Assembly: GCA_023853785.1 (NCBI GenBank)
Contig: JAJIRX010000220.1
Location: 1-21,845 of the forward strand
Direction of reading: 5' to 3'
DNA: 21,845 nt
From: Psilocybe azurescens
Taxonomy: Eukaryota; Basidiomycota; Agaricomycetes; Agaricales; Agrocybaceae
Shown: positions 1 to 10,110 of the stretch, in pieces
Numbering within the stretch: the stretch's first letter is position 1
Layout: the number at the start of each line of letters is the position of its first letter
Program-made: the position numbers and the translations under genes
The notes under the pieces: generated by a model
Told to the model about the DNA's origin: nothing
Databases searched by the model: none
The model's input: only the letters and a program-made list of their open reading frames with translations

Positions 1-422
1 CGCTGATTGGCTGATGTTGACAAATTGATTGATTGGGAGATCAAAAGGATAGAAGGCTAAAGTATTTCCTCTTTGGTTAATGTTTCACATGATATTTATA
101 TTTAAATCCAGTCATATTTGGCCGCTTGGTTATTTCCGCTTCTATTGGCGGCACATGAGGATATAGTCTTAGGCTCAAACATTTTCTTTTATGTTTATTG
201 CACATGTGGTGAAGTTGTATCTTGTTGACTCAAATATTTTTGTGTGTGGGGCTATACAGACACATGAGGGAAATCTGTTTCTTTCTTTCTCTTTCTTTCC
301 CATCATTGTTGTCTCCCCATTGCCCTTGGGATATGTCTGCTTATTTTCCTGCATGTCTTTCTACAGTTTTATACTCTTGTTGGTGTTGATATGCAGTCCT
401 ACATAGTGTATATCCTTACTCA
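1..422. other. AT-rich non-coding DNA, no gene recognised
   Basis: AT-rich sequence with pyrimidine-rich stretches such as the ctttctttct run near 280-300. The only CpGs lie before position 151. A 71-codon open frame at 191-406 is rich in Phe, Leu and Ser, as expected from T-rich DNA, and shows no domain. I see no gene here. Composition matches the rest of the CpG-poor block up to about 3540. Confidence 0.6.
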
Positions 423-678
423 GCATTACAAAAAGTGACTGAGCACTGCATGACATACATATTAAAAGCTCTTCATTGACATGTTTGTTCACTCACAATT
501 TTGAGTGAACAAGGAAATGTAGAACTTCAAAAATTATAGATAATAAAGAATATATATACATGAGTGCTTCAGCAAATTTAGAAAGGTATATGACCATCCT
601 TTGTTTTTAAAATAACCTTAACATGAATATCCATTGTGAATATAAAATTACATGGTGCTCAATCACTTTTTGTAATGC
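423..678. repeat. MITE-like element with 24-bp terminal inverted repeats
   Basis: The left end (423-446, beginning gcattacaaaaagtga) is the reverse complement of the right end (655-678) at 23 of 24 positions. The single difference is a C/T transition. The unit is 256 bp and has no coding capacity. Two target duplications fit: CA on both sides (421-422 and 679-680), or TA inside the repeat (427-428 and 673-674), which would make the element 429-672. The interior carries an 11-bp perfect hairpin at 485-512. There are no CpGs, so it seems to have aged with the surrounding DNA. This is probably an old miniature inverted-repeat transposable element; the superfamily is undecided. Confidence 0.7.
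485..512. repeat. perfect 11-bp hairpin inside the MITE-like element
   Basis: ttgttcactca at 485-495 pairs exactly with tgagtgaacaa at 502-512 across a 6-base loop. It lies off-centre in the 423-678 element. It may be part of that element's structure; no other role is indicated. Confidence 0.75.
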
Positions 679-1631
679 CAAGTAGCTGTTTGATCTGACT
701 ACAGTTTAGCAGTGTTTTGGTGCAACATATTATTAGTCTTTTGTGTCATCTGTCAATAATTTCATATAGTCCTTACATGTATAACTGGCTTCTGTGTATA
801 TTGATAGTATTATTTACTGCTACTGTCTACAAAAAAATAGTATTTGTAAGTCTTATTTCAAGTCTATAGTTGTTATGACTTATATAATGATTGGTGTATT
901 GAATATATGCTTTAAGATGTATCTGAACACTTAGATAAGATTGAATTTATCCTAAGTAAGATATCTAGTAGCATAATGGGTACCTCTAGACCTATGAAAT
1001 AGATTGAGTAGTAAAAATAAAGGTGGTCCTTCAGAGGGTGATTCAGCTGTAAGTGTAATGTTTTGTGTAATTTGCTGTTCAGAAGCTTGAGACTTTAATG
1101 AGTTCAAGTTTTATGGATATCTTGTGAAAGTTCACACAAAGAATGGGTAGTAAAATGAGTTAAGATTCTTCTGGCCTCATTTGAACTCTCTTAAATACAG
1201 GAAAGTATTTCTACAACTGTAAAGCATATTCTGTAAAGTTCTACACTACTAGTTTGTTATCTGGCCAAGGACTGATGCTTGTTTTATTCTAAGTGGACTC
1301 TGCAATGCTCAGTTATTGGAGATGCTTAAACAGGCACTGCTTCCTTCTGCAATCTTGCTATTCATATTTAAAGAGAAAATCACATGTAGTTTCAAGAAAA
1401 GAAAGTGTCCACTATCTAGATGGATTAATTAACTACCTAAATGTGTATTGTACAGCTGATTTGGCCAGTTCTTTAAAAGAAGAGAATGAAACAGTCTTGA
1501 GCTGGAATTTTGAATGAGGGCAAAGGGATCTATGGAATGCAGATATACTATAACAATAGTGCTATATGCATTAAATTATATGTAGTGCTACATGTCAAAT
1601 ATGTAATGTTGATTGTAATAGTTGACATGTG
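679..1631. other. AT-rich, CpG-free stretch without a recognisable gene
   Basis: There is no CpG anywhere in this stretch, while TpG and CpA are frequent. A 74-codon open frame at 1293-1517 shows no motif and has the composition expected of random AT-rich DNA. I see nothing else that can be supported. Confidence 0.6.
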
Positions 1632-2290
1632 TTACCTATATGGGCACTGTTCAGCTGCTGATGAACATGTGTTCCATGCTGTGGTACATGTTCTTCTCTT
1701 CATCAAATACTCTCTTTCTTTGATGATGATGATCTTCTGCATTGTCTTCAGTGGAGTCAGCTTCATTTTTCTGATTGGATTTGTTTTGATATCATTGTAT
1801 AGCAATACAATTTGTTTCAATGTGAGGCCATAGAAGTTGCCTACCTTCTCTTCTATCAATGTCAATGCCTTCAGCACAATGTTTATTGATGCTGTATTGT
1901 CCTTGTTCACATATGCTACAAAGGACATAGTGACCCATACTATGTCTCCAGTCTTAAATGCCACTGGTTTGACATGTTTCATGCTGTTATGTGGTGAGTA
2001 TCTTTTATCATCTTTGGTTTTCTTGTTACATGCCATGAATGCAGTTGCTTGACAAACACTGTGTGGTAGTTGTCATCCTGTCAACAATGTCTTCAGCTAG
2101 TGGATAATGTTTTGTTAATATAATAGCACAAACTTACATTGAATTCTGACATTGCAGTTGATTCTTTCACATTGTGCTGTGCATCTGTGTGCACCTGCTC
2201 CAATGTGGCCTTGGCCTCTATCAAGTCATAGCTGGGGTCCATGGACTGTGGTTGTTGTCTTGATGTTTGTATTGTTTGTGATTCTGTCAT
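1632..2290 (-). pseudogene. relic of a repeat-family protein, probably from a transposable element
   Basis: Two minus-strand coding pieces lie here. The downstream piece (2036 down to 1632, 134 codons from an ATG) contains the stretch PHNSMKHVKPVAFKTGDIVW followed by a beta-rich segment ending LKALTLIEEKVG. That pattern resembles a protein repeated many times in agaricomycete genomes, whose function I do not know. The upstream piece (2290 to about 2138) reads from an ATG and ends at a good GTAAGT donor (starting at 2137). Possible acceptors are at 2097 and 2059, but neither joins the two pieces cleanly in frame. The block contains no CpG, and its codons are AT-biased compared with genes to the right. 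I infer a decayed transposon-associated gene. The family link is from memory only. Confidence 0.35.
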
Positions 2291-3548
2291 GTATATGTTG
2301 CTATATTATATGACACCTTTGTTTTCTTCTTTTAACCTCTTCCTTACTGTGAACAATGAAACTTGGTGTATTCAAACTTGATATTATGTCCTCAGTATTT
2401 GACTATATTTTTATATTCTGTAGTATCTTGTACCTGTTTTGTATCCCTTTTTTTCTGTTCTTTGGACTTTGATATATTGTTCACTCCAATAATTGAATAG
2501 ACATTTTGGCAGGTAGACTATTTCTTTCTGTAATGTTTGGTTGTGCCTAACAAGAATATTTGTTAGTGTTTCAGCATATTTTGAAATCTGTATAGTCCTA
2601 TTGCTGTGGTCTGTAACTTTAATGTGTTATGTCTCTACTAATGATACCATTTGCCAAGGACAAATACAATCAATAACCAGTCTGTTTCTTTTCTAAGTCA
2701 ATGACTGCGATAGTGATGGAGCCAAAATACAGAAAGAGACAGCAATGGTGTCAACAGAAAATGTGGTGTGTATGAGGATGCATTGGCTGCCTGTCAGTGT
2801 GGTAGGAATATATTGAAAAGACTCTACTAACCTGAAGTTCAAAATGTTTTAAGATTCTCCAGATATTGCAATAAAGAAGCAGCCAATGCTGCAAAACTGA
2901 GCCAATGTTTAATAGAATTCTATTATTCGCATAATAGAACTCTTATCTTTAGTCTGAGAATTCTCTTGCTCAGTAGAACACATGAAAGTGTATAGAGCTG
3001 TTTGAAATTGAAGCAAGTAGTATTGTAACAAAGAGTTATTGGTGGAGAAAAAGAAGAAATCATTTAAATTTACTCAAGAATTCAATTCTTTTTATTCACA
3101 ATGGTAGTTCATGAGCCCATCTGATAAGCTTTGCATGCACTCTGAATTGTGTTCTCTGTGTGATTCAGAGTTCAACTCTTTCACTTGCATGCATCAATTA
3201 CTTACATCACTTTTGCTAATTCCTCTCTAACTCATTCCCCACTTACTAATTTTTTCCCTTTTGTTAAGATGTATAGTTCATAAAATATATCCCACCAAAC
3301 TAATCACATTATTTGGACACACCTATGACTGTCTGCTGTTCAACTCCTCATTTGACCATTTGACTTATTCCCTTTTATGTAAGTTTGATGTTCTGTTTGG
3401 ATCTAAGGCTGACAGAGGTGGATTCAACAATTTAGTACCATTGATAATATAAGAAATAACAATTATATAATATATCCTTCTTTAGGTTCTGGTACAAATA
3501 CTATAATTGCCAATGCTGAGACTCAAAGAATACAGTGTAAAAATAAAA
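2291..3548. other. AT-rich intergenic DNA with small palindromes
   Basis: No gene is recognised. CpG is nearly absent, with single sites near 2708 and 2928. Small symmetric sequences are a 16-bp palindrome at 2910-2925 (taatagaattctatta), a 15-bp one at 3076-3090, and a hairpin with 9-bp arms at 3139-3147 and 3163-3171. Such short palindromes are common in AT-rich DNA and may be remains of old inverted-repeat elements. A 63-codon open frame at 3261-3452 has no recognisable motif. Confidence 0.5.
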
Positions 3549-3592
3549 GGACTTGTAATGCCGGGCAAAGCCTCGGCCCACAATACAAGTCC
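3549..3592. repeat. inverted repeat with GC-rich loop
   Basis: ggacttgta (3549-3557) is repeated as its exact reverse complement tacaagtcc (3584-3592) around a GC-rich centre containing ccgggc and cctcggcc. These are the first clustered CpGs after about 2.5 kb with almost none. It could be a small hairpin or the edge of a separate insertion. Confidence 0.55.
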
Positions 3593-3670
3593 AGCATATG
3601 GATAAGTTCGTAGGACGGCTTCAGACATGTAACTTGTGACGGTGTATAGAGTAATTTACTCATTATAATA

Positions 3671-4316
3671 AGGTAGGTGTCATCCATTTTCGACAGACGT
3701 CACGAGATGTGACAAAGGCTTCCAAAATGGAAGGTGCACGCAAAAACACAGTAAATGCGAATTTATGAAATATTGGCCTTGAAAATTAAAAATCTGCTTC
3801 CTATAAATGATAGTAATAGATGTTTTAAATAGTATATAAAATTTTTGTAGTGATCTGTGCAGAACTGAGTGAGTTATTTTCCAACAAAGGTCAATCAATG
3901 TTTGATTGGCAATGATCACAACAGATTGATTCGACAATACTTCCTTCCACTATCACTCTGCCCCTCAAAATCTCTCATAATTGACTACTGAAATTTTTTG
4001 ATGTTTGGTTGGGTCATGTAGGTAAATGAGAGTAATAAACGGAAGAATAAACAGATATAGAGACACAATGTGTGCATCAGGTGGGTGCACTAGTATTGTT
4101 TTGAAAATAACTCTGAGAAATCACTGTATTTGTCAACCAAAATTTACATGGGCGTGTATTTTCATAATCTCTACACTTTGTAGGAAGCACATTTGTCAAA
4201 ATCTATACCACTTTCTTTAAATTTGCGTTTTTATGTCTAATTGCCATCTCGCCTTCCTTTTCAGGATCTGTCACACTGCTCACGTGATGTCTGTCGAAAA
4301 TGGATGACACCTACCT
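3671..4316. mobile_element. non-autonomous DNA transposon (MITE), TA-flanked, Tc1/mariner-like
   Basis: The first 28 bases (3671-3698, starting aggtaggtgtcatccatttt) are the exact reverse complement of the last 28 (4289-4316). Similarity continues inward with small indels to a shared gtgac. Both ends are flanked by TA (3669-3670 and 4317-4318), the duplication typical of Tc1/mariner-type transposons. The 646-bp interior has only short open frames (for example 3680-3937 minus, 4026-4220 plus) with no transposase motif, so the element must be mobilised in trans. It carries many CpGs inside otherwise CpG-poor DNA, so it probably arrived after the surrounding DNA lost its CpGs. Assignment to Tc1/mariner is an inference from the TA site. 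Confidence 0.88.
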
Positions 4317-4318
4317 TA

Positions 4319-5505
4319 AGTGCGAAGGTTTGTTTCGGCAGATGCCTCATGGCCAACATGGTTCTCCCGGCAATTAGTGCGTCAACCCGGTGATAACCGG
4401 ACTGTGAAAACCTCTGGGGGGGTCTCGTCTGCATTTATTTCACTCACTATCAAGCTTACTATTGAATTTGTATATAAATCACTGCAAGGTATTGACAAGG
4501 CAAGTATGTTAGAATCATATTTTTATTAATCGCAAACATTTTTAACTGCTCAATTTATAGAGGTTGTCTATTTGCCTGAGTCATCCACAGCAGTCGGAAT
4601 GATCTTTCTTCGACTTCCCTACTGGGATCGTTCTCATACGCCGACACGTAGGCTAGCTGAGCTGTCACCGTCGGCGTCAAGAGTGTAGCTCTAAACACGT
4701 CGTTCACAGCCACGGGCATCCTCTTCATCCTTTCTATTTTCTTTGACCCCTCCTTTGACCAAGACATCCCGGGCACTATCGCAGCCCAGCGATGTCACCC
4801 ACTGTCTGCATCACCCACTTCCATTGCCGTTATCGTCAGCTTGACTTTCAAATTCCCAAATACATGCTTTAGTGGATCCAATGCTCTTGGCCATCACTAG
4901 ATCAAATTCTTGTATACCACATTCTCACTGGTGGAGCTGCTCCTACTCACACTTCGTCCCGTCCCCATCTGCATGAAGACATGGACTTGTACCTAGCTGT
5001 CGCACATGTATTTCGAGCTGTAGAACAAGCGGGAGAGTCGGTAGTTGGATTAACTTTGGGGCTTATTGACAGAGTGGTAGGTGGGATTAGCACGACAATA
5101 GTTGCATACATAGGAAGAGTCCATAGTGAGTTGTTTGAGGTTGCTGTATTGACCTATTGAAATTTCCTTGACTCTGACGACTCGAGAATTTCACAGACCA
5201 TTCCAACAAACTCTCGCTGATAGTAGGATGATGTTGTATGGAATGGAGAGAGTCTGCCAGTGATATAGCACGGCTCCGACCTGCCCTCGACAAACTTCGC
5301 ATTCATTCCAACTGCGCGATGCTGTGGTGGCCAACTAGATCAGATGGATGCTGTCCTAGACTTAAAAGTGAGGTGTCGCTGCGCAGGCATTGACGGCCTA
5401 TTTCCTCGCAATCTTCTGCTTGTAATGAATGCACTTTGTGTTCTAGTTCTTACTGCCGACATGCCTCATCAACGCGTGGGGCTGCTGAAGCTCAGTATGC
5501 AGCCT
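4319..5505. other. intergenic DNA of normal GC, no gene recognised
   Basis: GC content rises sharply after about 4550. A 73-codon minus-strand frame (4776-4555) has plausible amino-acid composition but no family I recognise. A 71-codon minus frame (5302-5087) and a 62-codon plus frame (5344-5532) also show no motif. The part nearest 5505 may include the lost 3' end of the zinc-finger relic next door. Confidence 0.45.
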
Positions 5506-6209
5506 CTAACTCTTCGTCACCACTGTCGATAATATAAGGTACAGTGTCTTCGCAGGTTCTGCATCAGACAAAATAACACCAGTGCAAGGTATACACCTGC
5601 CCGCGTCCTGGGTCTTCAGATGGTGCTTCAAGTCGGGGATGTATCTGCCTACTGTCCTGTATCTGCTGCCCGTGACTGGACACCTGAACTTGAGAGAATC
5701 ACGGGCCTCACTGGAGGTTCCCCAGGTGGTGGAGGCTTGAATTTTGCGCGTAGGAGGCGCGTTCGCGGATCCTCCCTCGTTGGTCTGCGCGAGGGTGGGG
5801 CTAGAGGATTGTGCCTGGAATGGGGTCACAGACTTGCCCTGCAGAGGACACCAGGGAAGAGTGAGGGTGACCACGCTTTTCGGGCATTTGTCAGAAATGT
5901 CTTCGAAGATGGACGGCCATTATCACTTTAGCGAGCTCAAAGGCATGTTTGCCACCGGGACGGATCGTAGGTCGGACACGGCAGGCTTGGTGCGCTGCGA
6001 TTTGGCTCACTCCTCGTAGTCGCCGTCGTCGCTATCTTTGTAACGTTTCCTCCTTTGTCAGCAGCGTTGTCGCTTTCGTTGTCCCCGTCAGCATCCTCGT
6101 TGAAGTCACCATCACTGAGTTGGAAGTTGGGGTGCAGGGATGATTCCGAAAATGGTTCATGGAGTACTTGTGGCAATACCCCAAACGGATTGAGAGGCCC
6201 GCCCCTCAT
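5506..6209 (-). pseudogene. decayed C2H2 zinc-finger gene
   Basis: Read on the minus strand, the upstream part (6209-5937) encodes an acidic Asp/Asn-rich segment. It appears to continue in a neighbouring frame as an RKRYKDSDDGDYEE-like stretch, is stopped by a TGA codon just after DGDYEE, and then resumes as a basic region (AKSQRTKPAVSD). The downstream part (5874-5506) contains FRCPVTGSRYRT, then GRYIPDLKHHLKTQ, then a cysteine pair followed by TGVILSDAEPA. This resembles an agaricomycete C2H2 family in which the first finger reads CPxxGCxYxT...PDLKRHxxTH. Here the second Cys is Ser and the last His is Gln, so zinc binding is probably lost. The expected second finger is not found downstream. 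The frame change, the stop and the lost ligands together suggest a true relic. No start codon can be fixed. Confidence 0.45.
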
Positions 6210-7923
6210 AAACTATAAAATAACATAAAAAAACCCCACAAACGGACTATGGAAAGGGTACGTGTCTATCAAAATGTTGCTGTTTAAACACATTGAATAG
6301 GTTGTACATTGATGAAACGAAAGAAAGAGACTCACGGGAGTACGGGATCTGCAGAGCTGAACTTATTGAGCAGTCCGAGTCCAGGCGATGGTCTGACGTT
6401 AGGTATGGGTGCTCGAAAGGACAACCATTAACCCAGAGGGACAATGTGGAAGCATCCCGTACCGGGTGTGCACCGTATATTGTCGGGGGACCTTGCAGGC
6501 TCTATCCACAGTCCCGACATGCGGGTGGGATGGGGTAAATAATTCGGCTGAAAGCAGATGTCGTCCCGAAGGGAACTCGCTAAATAAAGGCCTTATCATG
6601 CATCTAAGAGCAAGAGATCACTAAAGGTTTGGAAGGTGTTAGAATCGGATGTAAAAATGATTGTGGTGTTAGGAGGGACTGGATATCGATGGATGTTTGA
6701 CGAGGGTACTTATACGATTTACAAAAGACTTGGTATCGTAGATGTGAATAATGAACAGCATCAGAGGCACGAACATATCCTGTGGGATCCAATGTAAATC
6801 ACATAGCATAGCCAGAAAGACAATGAATCTCACTTTTCTGGGGGTGCTGTTGTTCATGGTGACGTATAGTAACATAGCCTCGGATGAATAGGACGACATG
6901 CAATTGTGCGTTTAGGATATTGTACTTTGTATATCTCTGGCCTCGGCCCCTTTGCTTAACTGTTACATCTATTTTCAGTATCTGAAGAGTTTGGCCTCGG
7001 GGCCTACTAGCAATTTTGTCTAGTATCTAGTACCAAGCTTCCAAAGTGACAATGTTCGTGGACCATGATGGCCCTATTCAATATACAAATGTACAATGGG
7101 AACTATACCTCTTAAGACTCAAGTGTGATATGTCACTACCATATGGCTATGCAGCTTGATAGCTTCCCCACTAAGATGTTTTAACGACACATTCTAAGAA
7201 CGCTCTTCATCATTTTTGGTCATTTTTTCCAGTACATCATCAGCAAAAGCGCTCGGGCACAAGATTGTAATACCACGTCAATGTAAGGTCAGAAATGCAC
7301 CAAATGAATGTAACGTGATATATTGAGAAACCGAGACATGCCAATATGAAAAAGTCGGGTAAGAACTTCTCCTGGGCCAAATGTAATGAATCAGTAAACG
7401 TCAAGTAAGATTGCACCTTCACAAAAGGTCTTTAATTATGTACAGATATATAAAGGCATTCAAGTTTTTATCTGCTATAGATGCTTGCCTCAGATACACT
7501 GACACCAACGCAGGAACACTCATTAAATCAAGCAGTGGTAGGCAAAAATCATGCAATTGTAGTACTAAAAATACAGGTGGTGATACAATATAACAAATAG
7601 AGAGCGAGACAAAGAATACAAAGCTGAGAACATGTGCGAATGATATACTGAGAGCAATTTCGAATCGCGAGTGCAAGCGGAACCTGAAGACTGAGAAGAG
7701 AAAGCAAAGGGAGATTCAAAACACAAGTGTATGTGCAAATAGAATCTACTTAATGTTGCATTAGATTGGTTCAAAAGAATAAAATATATGCGCACTTTTT
7801 TATTCAAGGCTGACGGCGAGGCTGTGGCTTACTTTTGGAGAAAGTTGGCCTTGATAAATCATCCACAGGATGGGGGTCAAACGTTACACGGCGGCTGTTT
7901 TGCACCCCTGGATTGGAATAAAA
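6210..7923. other. intergenic DNA, no gene recognised
   Basis: Several open frames of 60-85 codons occur on both strands (for example 6444-6247, 6899-6669, 7676-7419 minus, 7788-7979 plus), but none has a start, domain or splice pattern I can support. Short GC-rich tracts around 6938-7010 contain repeated ggcctcgg motifs. No terminal repeat matching the transposase block to the right was found by eye. Confidence 0.45.
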
Positions 7924-10046
7924 TCAAGGGGTCTCCGATGAGAAAGGCCCGGCTGCTCCCTCGCCGAAAAGGGGAGTGATGCCCTGGACTGCGAATGGGC
8001 AGAGGGCGAGAAGGAGGACCATGGAAGTAAGAAGAAGGGGATTGGGACTCAGCTTGAGTCTCAAGGAAGCCCATAGGTTGGTTTCCCAGCCTCGGTGGGG
8101 ATTCAGACCAATCACGCGGAGCCGTGTCCCTAATACTGTGGTGCTGAGATACTGCATTGCTGGGTCACCTTGGTGGGGACACGGACCAATCATGCGGAGC
8201 CGTGTCTCTGATGCTGTGGTGCTGAGATATGGCGTTGTTGATTCGTCTTGGTGGGGGGACTTGGACCAATCACGCGGAGCAGTGTCCCTGATGTTCTGGT
8301 ACTGGGATACCGAGTTAGGCGGCTCTTGGTTGAGGGAGTCGGACCTTGGTCTTTCACAAGGATCAGCAGGAGACCTCAGTCGCTCATGAGGGTCAGCAGA
8401 AGGTGTGTTTTCCTGGGCCTCCGGGTTGAGTATTCTCTGCTGGCGATGCTGCTGGCGCAACATGTTCAGAGTTGATGGTCCATATTCATTGTCAGAGTCA
8501 TTGACATTGTCGAGTTCTTCACCGAAGACTTGACTACTAAAATATTAGCACCGCAATGGAACAGCAAGAAACTAGAACATATGCATTCCACTATTGCATT
8601 GTGTCCTTGTACCATTCAGGATTGTCGATCTTGCTTTCTCGGAAGGTCTGCACAATTTCATCGTAGAATTTATCACGCTTGAAAAGGCAATCTTCTTGGC
8701 GCCAGTCTTGAATACCCGATATGGCATGACGATACTGTCAGAGAATAACTAAATAAGTCTTCTAAGATACAATAAAACTTGCATACCTGTGCACACGAGT
8801 AGGCAATGTCATACTTGCTGCATGATTTCATGCCATTGGCTTTAGCTTGGGAAGCTTTTGTGGCTGTACTCCCAGGCTCACGCAGTGCAGAGGACGGCGA
8901 TGTGAAGATATGTTTGTATACCTAAAGTAAATTAGCATATACTAGCAAGATATAGCGAGGAAAACATACCATGATGAGTATCTTGCTCTGAAACATTCCA
9001 GACGCAATATGTTCCTCGTCATAGGTATCCTTTTCCCATATGAAACAGGGCATGTCCGTGGACCGGACAAGGATTGTTCCATTCACCAGTTTCTTGCAAT
9101 AACTGCAGAAAAGGTCCTGATCAATACGTACTGAGATTGAGAGAAGACAGTCACTTACTCTTCTGGATCGGCATCAAAAGCAGCAATGTCCTTCATGGGA
9201 CAGAGAAGTCGCGCCAGCTGTATGTGATTGAAGCCTCGGCTTCCTTTTTTTGTTCACGTTAGGAGGGATAGGGGGACCAGCTGTCCGCCAGGTTCCAAAA
9301 GGCCGTATACACTAATGCTGGTCCTTTGAGACTTGAGATATCATTGGATCGTGCTGTTCCAGCAGCACTGTCCATCTAGTAGTCAAGTAAGTGAGAGAAG
9401 TAATATAAATGGAATACTCGTACCGCTCTGGTAAGCTCATCAATACGATCAGTATCACGTTCAAAGAACTCCATGTCTGAATCAAAAGTTGGGACACGAT
9501 CTTTCAATTGTGAGAAGATGTCCAACTGATTACTGTACTTCTGAGAATACCTAAAGAGGCAGTTCAGTATCGATACATATATGGTGTGAGTGATCAAGAT
9601 TGACTTACTCGTTCTTGCTGAGTTCACCGTAGGTTTTATTGTCCCAAGCAATACCTTTTCAAAAACATCGGACCAGTCAATAACTAGACCACAAGTATGC
9701 ATAAAAATCCTGCAGCCTTCATGTATAGGCTGAGTGTTCGACTGTAGCAACAATATTTAATAAGAAAGATAAAGACACATTTGGAGGTAAACTTACGAAG
9801 ATTTTCTTCGTTTGGGTGCAGTTTTTCAAAAGCCTGTTGTAGCTTCCTTTTCCACCTCTTGACTTTCTCAGCTAGCTCAGTCTCACTCTCAGACTGCACA
9901 TCAAGCTCAGTATGAGGCATTATGGAGGATAAGTTTGTGATAGAGTTGGAAATGTCTTGGATCTCCCCAAAGAACTGTACGTCGCCACCACGTGACCAAC
10001 AGAAGTTTGCATTGTGGAATAACACGTCTCTCTCAATTTCATCCAC
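7924..10046 (-). CDS. DUF6698-like protein of unknown function, divergent from the transposase
   Basis: The protein is reconstructed from about eight exons on the minus strand: 10046-9797, 9683-9609, 9550-9424, 9375-9159, 9102-8970, 8921-8787, 8734-8592 and 8536-7924. Most introns are 48-58 nt; the first is longer at 113 nt. Diagnostic stretches are ARSNDISSLKG, RGFNHIQLARLLCP, then CFIWEKDTYDEE with FQSKILIMVYKHIFTSPSS, and finally a segment around FYDEIVQTF before a low-complexity tail. This order matches the fungal DUF6698 family as I remember it; its function is unknown. Three frame breaks occur: about 9659-9654 (one base short), the C5 run 9275-9271 and the A7 run 9251-9245 (one base extra each). 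No in-frame ATG was found for exon 1. It opens from an AG boundary near 10054, so a 5' exon may be missing or lie under the transposase start. The tail has 26-residue repeats. It may be a passenger gene of the same transposon. Confidence 0.72.
8091..8324. repeat. three 78-bp tandem repeats coding for 26-residue units
   Basis: Units start at 8091, 8169 and 8247, each with c(t/c)(c/t)ggtgggg followed by gaccaatca(c/t)gcggagc(c/a)gtgtc. The period is exactly 78 bp, so the minus-strand frame is kept. The encoded units share a YLSTT...TRLR.IG..PH core; the first protein copy (NIRDTAPRDWSKSPHQDE) is more divergent. The repeats form the C-terminal tail of the DUF6698-like protein. Retaining a multiple of three suggests expansion while the frame was still translated. 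Confidence 0.85.
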
Positions 10047-10110
10047 TCTATCAGCTCAATATACTCTCAATGTGCCTTAAATGAACCTGCTTGTTCTCTT
10101 TATACTTTTA
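10047..10110. promoter_or_regulatory. short divergent intergenic region between the two genes
   Basis: About 64 bp separate the last openable codon of the DUF6698-like gene (minus) from the preferred start of the transposase (plus, ATG at 10111). If both genes are complete, this stretch and the adjoining exons must hold both promoters. An upstream in-frame ATG at 10081 would lengthen the transposase by ten hydrophobic residues and shorten the gap to about 34 bp. The sequence is AT-rich (atatactctcaatgtgcc). No clear TATA box can be assigned. Confidence 0.35.

Noticed and set aside
1837..2052. 71-codon plus-strand open frame
   Set aside because: It is the mirror of the minus-strand relic at 1632-2036, which has the more convincing motif; no domain on the plus strand.
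151..3540. RIP (repeat-induced point mutation) as the cause of the AT-rich block
   Set aside because: Classical RIP in ascomycetes acts mainly at CpA. Here CpA and TpG are abundant and CpG is missing, which fits CpG methylation decay better.
4555..4776. 73-codon minus-strand frame with gene-like composition
   Set aside because: No domain, splice site or start context supports it; kept only as a note in the intergenic entry.
7788..7979. 63-codon plus-strand frame with an ATG
   Set aside because: No motif; its 3' part overlaps the end of the DUF6698-like gene on the other strand.
9074..9262. 62-codon plus-strand frame
   Set aside because: It runs antisense to exons 4 and 5 of the DUF6698-like gene, whose spliced reading is clearly coding.
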